Below are positions 28,794-40,378 of a stretch of DNA of 64,000 nucleotides, piece by piece; position 1 is the first letter of the stretch; every line of letters starts with the position of its first letter. Made by a program: the position numbers and the translations under genes. The notes under the pieces are model-generated. The model was not told the DNA's origin. It did not search any database and saw only the letters and a list, made by a program, of their open reading frames with translations. The stretch lies in assembly GCA_020002185.1 (NCBI GenBank), contig CM034532.1, positions 32,950,820 through 33,014,819 of the forward strand, read 5' to 3'. The DNA comes from Paraescarpia echinospica (Eukaryota; Annelida; Polychaeta; Sabellida; Siboglinidae).

Positions 28794-28926
28794 CATTTAT
28801 AACTTTTATTTGACGCTTGTCCTTTTCTTCGAAAATTTCCAACCGCACTGGGGTGCTGTAATTTTGTTTTAATTCACCCCTTTCTGTCAAAGAAGATAAG
28901 ACCACATTCTCAAACAACATCGCCAT
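28794..28926 (-). pseudogene. Second copy of CARM1 exon 1
   Basis: The sequence appears identical to 16695-16827, with ATG at 28926 and intact GTAAGT donor. No CARM1 exon 2 lies between it and copy A exon 1, so splicing from here would have to skip copy A. It is an orphan exon 1 and promoter if the duplication is real, or the allelic exon 1 if copy B is a second haplotype. It is classed as a duplicate, not as decayed. Confidence 0.75.
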
Positions 28927-29201
28927 TTCTAACTTATGAAAACGAGGCACGTGTTTTGCTTTTGGGATTTGAAAGTGACAGGTGCCCGAGCCATCCCTAG
29001 AATAGGGGGGCCGTAGAAGAATATTATGAACATTTAAGATCGTCAAAAAGTATGTTTGTTACAACGTTTGCTTACTGGCATATTAAAACAGAAATGTATG
29101 TGTCAATTGTATAGATTTTATTGTTACAATTCACCCTGGCCTACATTACATATTATTTGGCCATTAAAAGTGGCGCCATCTGTGGATCATCCAGAGGTTC
29201 A

Positions 29202-29391
29202 CAGTGATCTCGGCCTTTCGCGATCTCGGTCCTAATGATCTCGGCCTGTTTCGGTGAAGTCGGCCAGTGACCTCGGCCTGTGCGGCAGTGAACTCGGCCT
29301 GTTCGGGGAGTGTTGCTGACTAGAAACGATAACGGCATGAAGTCGGCCAGTGAATTTGGCCTGTGCAACAGTGAACTCGGCCTGTATAGCC
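29202..29391 (+). repeat. CGGCC-rich block upstream of CARM1 exon 1 (copy B)
   Basis: Duplicate of 17103-17292. Confidence 0.7.
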
Positions 29392-30468
29392 ATATTTAAG
29401 AACTTATCTTTACAACCTTGCTTATCCACCATAGCTCGATCCTAGCACCTTGACCCATCTGTTGACAACTGGAATTCTGCTTATGGATTACACAGAGTGC
29501 AATCTAAAATATGAATGTGTGGGTGAGAGTAGGTGCGTGCGTGCGTGCTGCTGTCTTGCCGGTGCGTTAATTGTAGGATGCGTTGTAGGACTGTGGCACT
29601 CAGAGCATCACCGGGCCATACAGTCGGGCAAATGTCTTCAGTGACTGCATTGATGTCTTATGTCCAGCTCTGTGTCCCATTGGACTGGAGGTCTCTGTAA
29701 GTTTTCTTTTTGTGCCTTCTCAGGTTCCCCTCGAACACCAGTCGCAGGGTGATCTCAATCTGAGAAACATCCAGGTCACGTATAGTATTTGTATATACAT
29801 GGCAACATTATATTCATTTTAAAGGTGACATGAACAGGTTGAAATAAATGCTATAGTAAATAGAATATATATAAATTAAGATAATCATGTAGTAAAAAAA
29901 TATAAAACAACATTAGTTTTCATAAAATCTCGCAAATAATAATGCTTCCTCACACACCGCCTCTGAAATTTTGCCTTCGAAAGTTTCCGTGAGTGTGACG
30001 TCATATGTGTCATAGAAGCTGGCAGCTGATCGAAGTTGTCCATGTTATTCAGCGGTTACCGCACTGTTGTCTTCGATTAATGGCAACCAGTCATTATATA
30101 TTGGATGATAGCTATGGAAATGCTTCAGCGAAGAGTTGTTTGTTTTCGATCGAATGCCAAAGACAAGAACTGAGAGATTTATAAACATATAAATCGACTG
30201 AATTTGATGACCGTCTCATCGGCGACATCGCCGTCGATATCGCAACTTGAAAGTTGGACTCGCATCTGCTACGCCTTTGTCAGTGTGATCATGTTGACAC
30301 AGGGCGTTTTGTAACGTACAAAATGGGGGCCCCAGCCCTTTCGTTTGCCCTCCCCCTCCAGTCATTCTCCCAAACCAGCCCCTTATAGGGCTTACTTTTT
30401 ATTCGTTTAGTGTGTTTGATTTAATTTGCACTGGGGTAAAATAAAAAAAACTCTAAGTACCAGTTGTC

Positions 30469-31846
30469 ATGCATTCGCTAGAGAAGACCGGTGCCACTGG
30501 ACTACTTGAAGTGGTGAGCAAAGCTCTGGATCTGACAGGAGGTAAAGACACGGAGCTGGTTGGTGTCACCACTGACGGCGAAGCGGCATACACTGGCAGA
30601 CAAGGTGGTGTATGGCGTCTGTTTGCTGACCAAATGCAGAGAGGTTTGGCAACATTCTAATGTGCTGTACACCGATCTGACTTAGCCATTGAGTCGGTAG
30701 TCAGCACCATACTTGAGTTAGGAATCTGGAAGTCCAATCTATTGGGACTCGTACGATTTTTTCGGACGCCGAGACGGAGGAAAATGCGCAGGCCAGGAAT
30801 GTCAAACAGTTCCCCCGGCACCACGATATCAGGTTTGCCCAGCACAAGCTGCAGCTGGTGGATGCTGTGCTGAACAACCTACCAGCTTGCATTATGGTGT
30901 GTGAACATATGCAGGCGCCAGAAAGTACCAGCGACAGAAAGGAGAAGGCTGAAGCCAAAGGGTTCTTGAGAATCTGGAACCACCAACAAACGTTGATCAC
31001 CGCGCTGATGGGCGACACCCTGGAGATATTTGAAACACTCCACAAGAAGTTGCAAAGGAGTAATTTGTTCATCAGCGATCTTCTCACTGTGACTGATGCG
31101 GTAATCAAAAAGTTGAAAATTCCCGGGAAGAAGGGAGGAGAAAGTGAGTTGTCCAACTGATAACACAAAAGAGGATCTATGACACAACGAAAGTGTAATC
31201 ACCAGTTCGTTTGTACAAACCGCCGCGACAAACGAGCAATCAGGTCGGAGGTCGTGCAAGCATTCCACGAATACCTGTTTGAACGTATATATGCACTCGG
31301 AGCAGGAGGACGTCATCAAAGACATGAAGGAGTTAGTGATGGCATGCAGTCTGAGATCATTCGTTGAGCATGGTGTGCGCGGCGTCAGGTGCCTTTTTCC
31401 CAGATGAGCCATCTGACTTTGCGGAAGGGGAAGCCGAGCAGTGGGAAAAGATGATGAATCTGCCATTCTTGCGTGATGGCTGTGATCTCGGTTGTAAGTT
31501 GACTGTCAGGCTGCTCCAATTTATGCCAGTCACAATAGGTTCAGTTCAGAAGGTGTTGGAATCTCTGGCTTGTACGAGTCCACACTGTATGCAGACCGAA
31601 AGGATCACGAGCCACCACAACCTCGTGGTCGATAATCACCGCACCAGTATGAATGAGGACACGAGAAACGCATGAATCATGGTGGCACTGAATAGTGTTG
31701 GTACCGCCTACTATGACCCTCAACCCACTGTCGTCAAATTCTTGGAGAAGACAAGAAGATCCTGGGCTCCATACTGGGACATCTACCGACAGCATGAATT
31801 CGTTAGGGAATTCACCCGCGAAACGGGACTCGTCTACTCAAATTGA
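30469..31846 (+). pseudogene. Decayed KIAA1586-like hAT transposase (copy B)
   Basis: Duplicate of 18369-19746 with the same stops and frameshifts (frames 30469-30660, 30858-31160, 31364-31675). Confidence 0.7.
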
Positions 31847-31985
31847 GACATCTGTCAAACGTTCTGACTTGCAGGATACGTCTCATGTTTCTATGACTAC
31901 TGCATGTATTTGTTGTTATAAAACATGTTTCTATGGTATAATTATGTGTAACATTTATTTTCATACCAAGATGCATTCGTCACTG

Positions 31986-32149
31986 TGTAGTGTTCAACTC
32001 TGTATAGTTCAATTACTGACTAACTGAGTGACTGGTATCGCCACCTAGCGTATCGAGTTAGACTTAAGATCCGGGATAGCTACATCCGGGCGGCTACAGT
32101 AAATAAACGTTTTCTCAAAGCTCTCAATAAACAGACTCAAAACATCATA
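31986..32149 (+). repeat. 5' LTR, Ty3/Gypsy copy B
   Basis: Preceded by CACTG at 31981-31985; starts TGTAGTG, ends CATCATA, followed by TTTGGCGACGAG. Confidence 0.9.
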
Positions 32150-32150
32150 T

Positions 32151-32738
32151 TTGGCGACGAGTGATGCAGGTGTGAACTTCGCAACAAAGTTAAGTACTGC
32201 AATAATGTCCGATCTGCCAACGTATCCCCACTTCGATGTTAGTGCAAGCGGTGACGTCGCAATTCGCTGGACCAAATGGGTCGCTCGCTTCAAAAATCTC
32301 ATGACGGCGTGCAACATCACGGACGACACACGTCAACGCGCACTACTGCTTCATTATGCGGGTGAAGAAACGCACGATATCTTCGACACGCTGCCTGTCG
32401 TCGCTGGTGACGATGACGAAAATGAACTTGAGAAAGCAGTCAAAGCACTCACAACACACTTCGCTCCAAAGAGAAACCGCGAGTACGAAGTCTACAAGTT
32501 CAGACAGGCAAAGCAGGAGAAGGGGGAAGACATCACCGCGTACTACACGAGGCTGAGGCAGCTTGCAAAAACGTGTGAGTTCTCCGATATCGACAGAGAA
32601 ATCATGAGCCAGATCGTACAGAACTGCGAGTCTAGTCGGCTTCGACGGAAGGCACTAAGTGACCCCGACATAACATTGACCAAACTGGTGGATGTCGCAA
32701 AGGTCATGGAACTGTCCGAGATGCAAGCCAAGACATAG
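32151..32738 (+). pseudogene. gag (copy B), truncated by frameshift
   Basis: 195-residue Gypsy-type capsid frame that reads past the point where copy A shifts. It stops early because copy B lacks one base in the codons after EMQA, near 32731; copy A is intact there. The knuckle region follows in another frame at 32765-32989. Confidence 0.85.
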
Positions 32739-32764
32739 AACGCGTCAATCACAACAGTCAGTCG

Positions 32765-32989
32765 GTGTCTGTCAACAAGATGTCAACCCACAAACCCAAA
32801 CAATCACAGTGGGTTACGAAACCGAAGGACGAGAATAACGTGTGCCGCAACTGTGCGCAGACGTGGCCGCACCCTGGAGGGAGATCGTCCTGCCCTGCCG
32901 CTGGGAAGGAGTGTATGAACTGTCACAAGATGAATCACTTCGCTTCATGCTGCCTGTCTAGACCAACCGACGAAAACGGAGAAACGTAA
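32765..32989 (+). pseudogene. gag zinc-knuckle segment (copy B)
   Basis: Contains C-R-N-C and [13 protein letters not shown], a CCHC-like nucleic-acid-binding knuckle. Ended by a TAA at 32987 that arises from a small deletion and substitution relative to copy A. Confidence 0.8.
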
Positions 32990-33206
32990 ACAGAACACGC
33001 ATAAACCACAGAGACGAGGTGTACACATCGTTGCGGCTGAAGACAGTTCGAGTGATGACGCGTGTGTCTACAAACTATCACTGTGCAACGTCGGTGTCAA
33101 CAAACGCGATGCACGTCCACACTTCATTGTCAACGGCCACGAACTGAACGTCATTGCTGACTCGGGAGCTGAAATCAACATCATCGATGAATGCGACTAC
33201 GCCACG

Positions 33207-36200
33207 ATGACACCGCAACCGCAGCTGAGCCGCGATGACACGAAGATCTTCCCGTACGGATCTGCAAAGCCACTTCCTGTCAAGGGTATCTTCACGGCCA
33301 CTGTGAAATCTGCAACACAACAAAGTGACGAACTGTTCTATGTTGTAGCGGGCTCAGGTGGCTCACTTCTAGGATGGAAGACGTCAAAGCGACTTCATCT
33401 GGTACGAGTCGTGCAACCGCTATCGACCAACCAGCCACAGGCTACAGCTATCGATCGCTTAGTCTCCGAGTATGACGACCTTTTCCAAGGTCTCGGTCAA
33501 CTAAAGGATTTCAAAGTGAAATTACACGTCGACGAGACGGTGCAACCTGTTGCGCAACCACACAGGAGGATCCCGTTTCACGTCAGGCAGCAACTGGAAC
33601 AGGAGTTGAAGCGAGACGAGGAACTCGGCGTCATCGAGCGCGTCGATGGGGCAACGCCCTGGGTATCGCCATTGGTCGTAGTACCGAAACCGAAAAGTGA
33701 AGGTCAGATCCGGGTGTGTGTCGACATGCGCCAAGCGAATCAGGCGATCACGCGAGAACGTCACATCACGCCGACCATCAACGAGCTTGTAAACGACCTC
33801 AACGGTGCAGCTGTGTTCAGCAAACTCGACTTGAACCAAGGCTACAATCAGCTGGAACTCGAACCGTCATCGCGACCTATCACCACTTTCTCCACGCACA
33901 TCGGCCTGTGGAGATATAAACGTCTCAATTTCGGTGTGTCTAGTGCAGCCGAAGTGTTCCAGAATGCCATTCGCGAAACACTAAGTGGCATATCCGGTGC
34001 GATCAACATCAGCGATGACATTCTCGTGTTCGGCGCAACGCAGAAGGAGCACGATCAGCACCTGAAGGCGACGTTCCAACGACTGCGCGAACATGGTCTC
34101 ACGCTGAACAAAAAGAAATGCTCTTACAACAAGGGCACGCTTGAGTTCTTCGGGTACGTCTTCTCCCGAGGAGGACTCTCTGCTGATCCAAAGAAGGTGT
34201 CAGCGATCCAGAATCTCGACACTCCGTCAAACGCAACGCAGGTCAGAAGTCTTCTCGGCATGTCCAACTTCTGTGCGAGATTCATCCCTGGTTACGCGAC
34301 GATGACGCAACCTCTACGAGAGTTGACGAAGAAAGATGCGCTTTGGAACTGGACGGATGAGTGCAACACGTCTCTCGCCTCTATACGCCAATCGCTATCG
34401 AAGGCGCCGGTGCTGGCGTACTTTGATGAGCGAAAGAAAACGGCAATCTACGTGGACGCCAGTCCTGTCGGCCTTGGCGCAATCCTCACACAGAGTGCCG
34501 AGTCAGACGAGCGTGTCATCGCGTACGGCAGTCGTGCGCTAACCGCCGTGGAGCAGAGGTACTCCCAGACCGAACGCGAGGCGCTGGCCGTCGTATGGGC
34601 CTGTGAACACTTTCACCTATACGTCTCCGGTCAACCGGTCGTGGTATTCACTGACCACAAACCGCTAGTGTCGATCTACGGCAACCCAAAGTCTCAACCA
34701 ACAGCACGCATCGAGCGGTGGGCAATCAGGCTGCAGCCCTACAACGCCACCGTGGTCTACCGTCCGGGGTCAGATAACCCTGCAGACTTCTTGTCACGAC
34801 ACCCATGCCAACAAACGCGTCAGACTTCCCGTGAAGAGAAGGTCGCTGAGGAGTTCATCGATTACATCTCGATCAACTCCGTGCCGAAAGCGATGTCGAT
34901 CGAACAAGTGCGATGCGCAACAATGGCCGACGCGACACTACAAGCTGTAGTGCAAGCCCTACGCACTGGAAAATGGCAGCAAAACTTGTCAGACAAGGTA
35001 GACGTCGAGTCGTACAAGTCCTACCAACTGCTGAAGAACGAGCTGACGACCACAGTTGACGGTGACACCATTCTTCGTGGTCATCGGTTGGCCATCCCCG
35101 CAACACTGCAGAAATGCGCGGTCGACCTTGCCCACGAAGGTCATCAGGGAATCGTGAAGACAAAAGCATTGCTGCGAGAGAAGATTTGGTTCCCCGGCAT
35201 CGACAAGATGGTCGAACGTCGTGTCAAATCATGCATTGCGTGTCAAGCGTCTGTGCCAGAGGTCAAACGTGAACCTTTGCAGATGAGTCCACTACCCACA
35301 GCGCCCTGGACAGAAATCAGCGCAGATTTCGCAGAACTACCCATGGGACAATACTTGCTGGTCCTAATGGACGATTACTCAAGATTCCCGATCGTTGAAA
35401 TCGTATCGTCAACATCGGCAAACGTGGTGATCCCTCGTTTGGACAAAGTATTGTCAGAGTATGGTACGCCCGACACACTTCGAACGGACAACGGTCCACC
35501 GTTTAACAGTCGTGACTTTGCAAACTTTGCTTCAGATCTCGGTTTCCGCCACAGGAAGATCACTCCGTACTGGCCGCGAGCGAACGCCGAAGTCGAGCGT
35601 TTCATGCGAACGGTGAAGAAAGTCATCAAAACATCTATCTGTGAGCAGAAAGACTGGAGAGCCGAGATGAATCGGTTCCTTCGCAACTATCGCGCAACTC
35701 CACATGCGACAACCGGATCTCCTCCAGCAACACTTCTACACGGACGATGGATGAAGGTCAAGTTGCCACAAACGACACCCGAGCCGTTCAACAGGAAGGA
35801 CGTACAACAACGCGACCAGAACAACAAAGCGAAGATGAAACGTGCAGCTGACGACAAAGCGTACGTCAAGCCTTCGACCATCAAGGAAGGTGACGCGGTC
35901 ATCATCAAACCGCCGATGAGGAGGCGCAAAATCGACCCAGCGTATGATCCACGTCCGTACCACGTCACACACGTCAAAGGTTCCATGGTCACTGCGCAGC
36001 GTGGAACGCATCGAGTGACGCGAAATTCGTCATTCTTCAAACACGTCACGAGCGACGTAGTCGAATCGGAAGATGAGTCGAGCTGGGATGATGACATCAG
36101 CACCGGTGACATCGGTGACGCCGAAGATCAGCAAATCCTACCTGATGACGTCGACGAGATGCCTCGCTATCCAGCTCGCATGCGCAATCGCCCGCGACAT

Positions 36201-36224
36201 CTCGACGACTACGATGTGTACTAA
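33207..36224 (+). CDS. pol polyprotein (copy B), RT-RNase H-integrase intact
   Basis: 1005 residues from the first ATG; the frame is open further upstream and includes protease DSGAE at about 33160-33174, so the ATG is not the natural start. RT has VCVDMRQ and the active-site variant ISDDILVFG (Ile for the usual Tyr/Phe). RNase H has YVDASPVGLGAIL and EREALAVVWACEHF. Integrase has H-H-C-C (AHEGHQG, CIACQ) and a D,D-35-E triad (ADFAEL, RTDNGPPF, NAEVERF). The acidic C-terminus ends at 36224. The best reading frame of any mobile element in the window. Confidence 0.95.
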   Translation: MTPQPQLSRDDTKIFPYGSAKPLPVKGIFTATVKSATQQSDELFYVVAGSGGSLLGWKTSKRLHLVRVVQPLSTNQPQATAIDRLVSEYDDLFQGLGQLKDFKVKLHVDETVQPVAQPHRRIPFHVRQQLEQELKRDEELGVIERVDGATPWVSPLVVVPKPKSEGQIRVCVDMRQANQAITRERHITPTINELVNDLNGAAVFSKLDLNQGYNQLELEPSSRPITTFSTHIGLWRYKRLNFGVSSAAEVFQNAIRETLSGISGAINISDDILVFGATQKEHDQHLKATFQRLREHGLTLNKKKCSYNKGTLEFFGYVFSRGGLSADPKKVSAIQNLDTPSNATQVRSLLGMSNFCARFIPGYATMTQPLRELTKKDALWNWTDECNTSLASIRQSLSKAPVLAYFDERKKTAIYVDASPVGLGAILTQSAESDERVIAYGSRALTAVEQRYSQTEREALAVVWACEHFHLYVSGQPVVVFTDHKPLVSIYGNPKSQPTARIERWAIRLQPYNATVVYRPGSDNPADFLSRHPCQQTRQTSREEKVAEEFIDYISINSVPKAMSIEQVRCATMADATLQAVVQALRTGKWQQNLSDKVDVESYKSYQLLKNELTTTVDGDTILRGHRLAIPATLQKCAVDLAHEGHQGIVKTKALLREKIWFPGIDKMVERRVKSCIACQASVPEVKREPLQMSPLPTAPWTEISADFAELPMGQYLLVLMDDYSRFPIVEIVSSTSANVVIPRLDKVLSEYGTPDTLRTDNGPPFNSRDFANFASDLGFRHRKITPYWPRANAEVERFMRTVKKVIKTSICEQKDWRAEMNRFLRNYRATPHATTGSPPATLLHGRWMKVKLPQTTPEPFNRKDVQQRDQNNKAKMKRAADDKAYVKPSTIKEGDAVIIKPPMRRRKIDPAYDPRPYHVTHVKGSMVTAQRGTHRVTRNSSFFKHVTSDVVESEDESSWDDDISTGDIGDAEDQQILPDDVDEMPRYPARMRNRPRHLDDYDVY

Positions 36225-36394
36225 TTCGTATCACTAACATAATAATGCCTTGTCATACAGACACTACCCATAACAATGTTGTAGTCTGGCTAGTAATTGT
36301 TTTTCCATGCAAGGACACTATGTAATCGGGCCTATGCATTTTTACTAATGTGTTTTTTCTGAACGCTGTATCTTTTATCCAGTATGGGGAGGGA

Positions 36395-36558
36395 TGTAGT
36401 GTTCAACTCTGTATAGTTCAATTACTGACTAACTGAGTGACTGGTATCGCCACCTAGCGTATCGAGTTAAACTTAAGATCCGGGATAGCTACATCCGGGC
36501 GGCTACAGTAAATAAACGTTTTCTCAAAGCTCTCAATAAACAGACTCAAAACATCATA
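36395..36558 (+). repeat. 3' LTR, Ty3/Gypsy copy B
   Basis: Followed by CACTG at 36559-36563, the second half of the target duplication. Confidence 0.92.
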
Positions 36559-36563
36559 CACTG

Positions 36564-37329
36564 TAGGCCCTACAACTAGGTGGATACGAAGATACTAACA
36601 CATTTTAAGCTTTCATACATGCCTAAGGCTTATAAACATAATCATTAATGTATGCGTAAACGGCCCTTTTTACCCATTAAAAGTGCCCTTTTAAGACATT
36701 CCCCCCATTGAAAATTCTATTAAAAAAAATGCCCTGTGTTGACAGTAGTTGTTTCGTGAAGGTTACCGCAGTTTATTAATTCGAATAATACAAGTACCAA
36801 TGCCATTACCTATCATCCTGACTATTGTCAAGAGAACCACCAAAAAGAGACGAAGTTTGATGTCCCCAAAACAACGAAGCGAGCTGCGAAGCCAAACTTG
36901 GTTTTTAGTCGAGGTAAGCCAAATCCAAGAGTGCATGACAAAATGTAGGCGTAGTTGCGATTTATTTACTACACCTAATTTGTATGTTTCAGTTGTACTT
37001 CATATATGTGTTATACGTTGTTAATCAAACACAAAATTACTTAGAATATTTCAATACCAGCAATGAATTCTCGGTTTTTGGAGTGCACATCTGCGAATGG
37101 AAAGGGACCGTTCGTTAACTGTAGCTGAGCACTTCGCCTTCGCTTCAAAGAATATCGTTCAACTCCTCGGCTCGACTGTTGTTAATTACTGGCTTAGCAG
37201 TTCGCGAACATGTCTTTCTAGCGTATATACAATATAACATTTGACCATGTTATTGGATATTTATATTTTATTTAACCTAGACTGTTACTTCTTGTTTTGT
37301 TTGATATTTGGAGTGTGGGTATATTATCC
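36564..37329. other. Non-coding flank of copy B
   Basis: Mostly without features. A short frame on + near 36840-36914 (KFDVPKTTKRAAKPNLVFSR) runs into a GTAAGCC donor-like site, but no partner exon or homology was recognised. Confidence 0.4.
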
Positions 37330-37334
37330 CTTAG

Positions 37335-38165
37335 CAAAAAAATCTATAGAAAACTATAAATTTCCTATAGTATTCTATAGTATTCTACAGTATTCTATAG
37401 TTTTTCTATAGTATTCTATAGAAAACTATAAATTGGCTATGGAAATCTTAATTTCCTACAGAATTCTATAGAATATTCTATAAAATTCTATAGAATATAC
37501 TATAGTTTTTAAAGAACCTATAGTTTTCTGACGGATTCTATAGAAAACTATAGAATATTCTATAGAATCCTATAATTTTTAGGCAACCTATAGGTTTTTT
37601 GTAGGAATATATAGAAAACTATAGGATATTCTATAGAATCCTATAGTTTAAGACAACCTATAGGTTTTTTTGTAGGAATCTGTAGAAAACTAGAATATTC
37701 TGTAGAATTCTAGTTTTTAGAGAACCTATAGTTTTTTGTAGGATTTTAGAGAAAACTATAGAATATTCTATAGAATCCTTTAGTTTTTAGAGAACCTATA
37801 GTTTTTTGTAGGATTTTATAGAAAACTATAGAATATTCTATAGAATCCTATAGTTTTTAGAGAACCTATAGTTTTTTGTAGGATTCTACAGAAAACTATA
37901 GAATATTCTATAGAATCCTAGTTTATAGATAACCTATTGTTTTTTGTAGGATTTTATAGAAAATTATATAATATTCTATAGAATTCTATAGTTTTTAGAG
38001 AACCTATTTTTGTTTAGGATTCTACAGAAAACTATAGAATATTCTATACAATCCTATAGTTTTTAGAGAACCTGAAGTTTTTTGTAGGATTCTACAGAAA
38101 ACTGTAGAATATTCTATAGAATTCTATAGTTTTTAGATAATCTATAGTTTTCTGTAGAAATGTTA
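37335..38165 (+). repeat. ~68-bp CTATAG-rich satellite
   Basis: Tandem units at 67-71 bp spacing, marked by GAATATTCTATAGAATCC-type words near 37553, 37624, 37693, 37761, 37829, 37897, 37967, 38037 and 38107. Each unit is rich in self-complementary CTATAG, GAATATTC and TAGAATTCTA, so single strands can fold back repeatedly. The left part (37335-37540) is more irregular. Non-coding. Confidence 0.93.
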
Positions 38166-39215
38166 TTTTAGTTTCTGTGGAAAGTTTTAACCACTGTTTT
38201 AGAAACATGTATGTATTTTTTTGTTTACACGTGGTGGATGTTACATATAAATATATGTCAGTATGTCGTAAACTAAAACGATGCTATTGTATTATTTTAT
38301 ACCGAAACATTCAGCTAAGCATATAGTTATGAATCCGGCAGCGCCGCTACCGCATCCCATAATGTTATTACCCGTGAGTCATTTCGGCGCGTAACGTTCA
38401 ATTTCAAACAGAAGAAGGCCAGACGACCTAGCGCGGCCATTCATGCCACGAGACAAACGGTAGGACGTTGCCAAAGATTGCTGTGTGTTGTTTGATCCAC
38501 AGAGTAAAATACTGTTAACAATATTATGAAATAGTTATAGACAGACAGCCGTTTGCGTAACCACCAATTCCAACCTGCATCGATGCAATGATTTTACCTC
38601 GTTTTCTATACCAAATCGATCATTCCGTCACTCCATATTGTTTATGTATGTCAATTATTGTTGAATTACACCGAGCATTATTTTCTTATCAATTATTTTA
38701 CATTTAGCCAGATGGTAAAGTGGCCTCGACCCACTAGAGTAGATTTGCCTCAATTGTCGCTCATTTCGTTGTACGTACCAAGTAACCAACTGCATTGCCA
38801 TGGCCACGTGAATGAATAATAAAAACAAGTAAAATGCAAATCAGACTGTTAAAAAATACCCTAAATTAAATGACAATAGAATGCAAATATGTGATCGATG
38901 ATATGTGTGTTTCAAGTTCAAACTTTTTACCTTTTTTTGTGATGCATAGCCATAGCCAGCTAGGGACTAGTGTAGCCTGTAAGTATATAATTAACATTTT
39001 TAGATATAAACATCAAGTCTATACTAATGTATGTAATGACAATGCCAACGATTTAAACAACTATTTATTTTGATTCATAATAATAATATTAACAATTTAG
39101 TTGTCTGTTTGTTAATGTTACTAATCCTGATAATAGTGATATATATAAAGGTAGATTACTGTCACAGTACTAGACCTACTTGTTCAAAAATTATATGGAT
39201 ACCGACTACTGCCGA
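38166..39215. other. AT-rich intergenic sequence
   Basis: No gene found. A less AT-rich patch at 38335-38470 contains a short ATG frame but no supported exon. Confidence 0.4.
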
Positions 39216-39219
39216 TAAT

Positions 39220-39480
39220 GGGAACCGGTGGCCAAGTGGTAAAGCACCGGTCGAGGGGACTGGAGTCGAATCCAACTATCGGCCAGTTTTTAAAAAAATT
39301 GGGAAATTTTGTTCTCTTGGAAAATACACTAGGCCATTGGTCCCTTCAACTGTTATCTGCCAGAGGAAGTAAAAGATCCCACACATGGGATAAATGAGCT
39401 AATTTTAGTCCATCCTGTAGTGGACTTACTACCTGTTGGGCATGTAGATGAGGATATTATGAGATAAAACCACAGTGCAA
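39220..39480 (+). mobile_element. tRNA-derived SINE-like element
   Basis: TGGCCAAGTGGT resembles a Pol III A box and GGAGTCGAATCC a B box, 28 bp apart, as in a tRNA-derived head (about 39228-39295). The body continues for roughly 200 bp. The pieces do not fold as a standard tRNA gene. Target duplication and tail were not resolved. Confidence 0.5.
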
Positions 39481-39916
39481 CATTGTAATAGGACTTTGCT
39501 GAATAATAAGTATTTGTCAAAATGTTCCATTTTTTAGATTTATGGTGTATAATATAAGCCACACATATTGTATTTTTATTGTGTTCTGTTCCATTTATTT
39601 CAGGTTGGTGTCATCACTGATGTCCAAAAGCAAGATTTGTCCATTCTGACAGCAGTGATATCAATATAAGTGGTATAGTGTTTGTGTGTATGCATTCTGA
39701 ATTATTGAATATTATGATAGCATACCCTGTACAATTATACTGTATATTGCAATACAGAACTCGGAATCAATTTATTTGACCAATAAATATGGTACATGTG
39801 TAAGGTTTCAGGGCAAAGCACAATAGTGTAAATATCATCTTAAAATTGACATGATATTGAATATCTCAATACTACAAAATCACAATGACCGATATCTAGA
39901 CCCAAACTATTTTTTT

Positions 39917-40075
39917 TACCGTAGAACCTGTCTTGGATAACCACCTGCTTTCTCGGTTCCTCTTGAAATTGACCATATTTTCAATGTTTATTGACCTGTC
40001 ATGGGCGACCACCCGTCTTGAAAGATCACTTTTGCTAGGCTGAAGTGGCGGTCACTCAAGACAGGTTCTACTGTA
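39917..40075. mobile_element. MITE with TACMGTAGAACCTGTCTT inverted repeats
   Basis: Left end TACCGTAGAACCTGTCTTGG and right end (minus strand) TACAGTAGAACCTGTCTTGA, 159 bp overall, ends in TA as for a TA target. Same family as 1045-1384; a related half-end starts at 55241. Confidence 0.75.
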
Positions 40076-40378
40076 CATTTCAATTCTGCAATTTTGCCTA
40101 GGCAAATATGTCACCAGAGCTGCATGACGTTTATTGTATTTTACCCTTAAACCCTTCCTATATATACTATTGTTATGCACTGGTAATAATGCATGAGTGT
40201 ATAAATACAGTGTGGTATGCCACGTTCCAAGTAATGGAAGAAAATCATTCAACCATGCCAATTATGTTCAGTCAGAATGACTGACTCAACAACAGTTTCC
40301 AATCTAACATTCTAGAAGTGTTGAGAAATAGCCCATCTTGCTTAGAGTTTTCCTTGCTCTCTTTGTCAATATCAAATG

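Larger units (their letters stand above)
26432..36558 (+). repeat. Large direct duplication, copy B
   Basis: Second copy of 14333-24499. It starts at the gap edge with AATATCGATTTTAAAAGG, identical to 14333 onward, and ends with the Ty3/Gypsy 3' LTR. Beyond the LTR the flanks of the two copies differ completely. Confidence 0.95.
31986..36558 (+). mobile_element. Ty3/Gypsy LTR retrotransposon, copy B, with TSD CACTG
   Basis: LTRs 31986-32149 and 36395-36558, 164 bp each, differing by about one base (GAGTTA-G-AC versus GAGTTA-A-AC). A perfect 5-bp duplication CACTG flanks it (31981-31985 and 36559-36563), which fixes the LTR borders and shows this is the original integration context. pol is intact over 1005 residues; gag is broken at a one-base loss near 32731 and by a stop after the knuckle. 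Confidence 0.95.

Noticed and set aside
36749..37024. 91-codon frame and a nearby exon-like stretch with a GTAAGCC donor
   Set aside because: No partner exon, no recognisable homology.
39228..39295. tRNA gene
   Set aside because: A- and B-box-like words are present but the arms do not form a standard cloverleaf and it continues into a SINE-like body.
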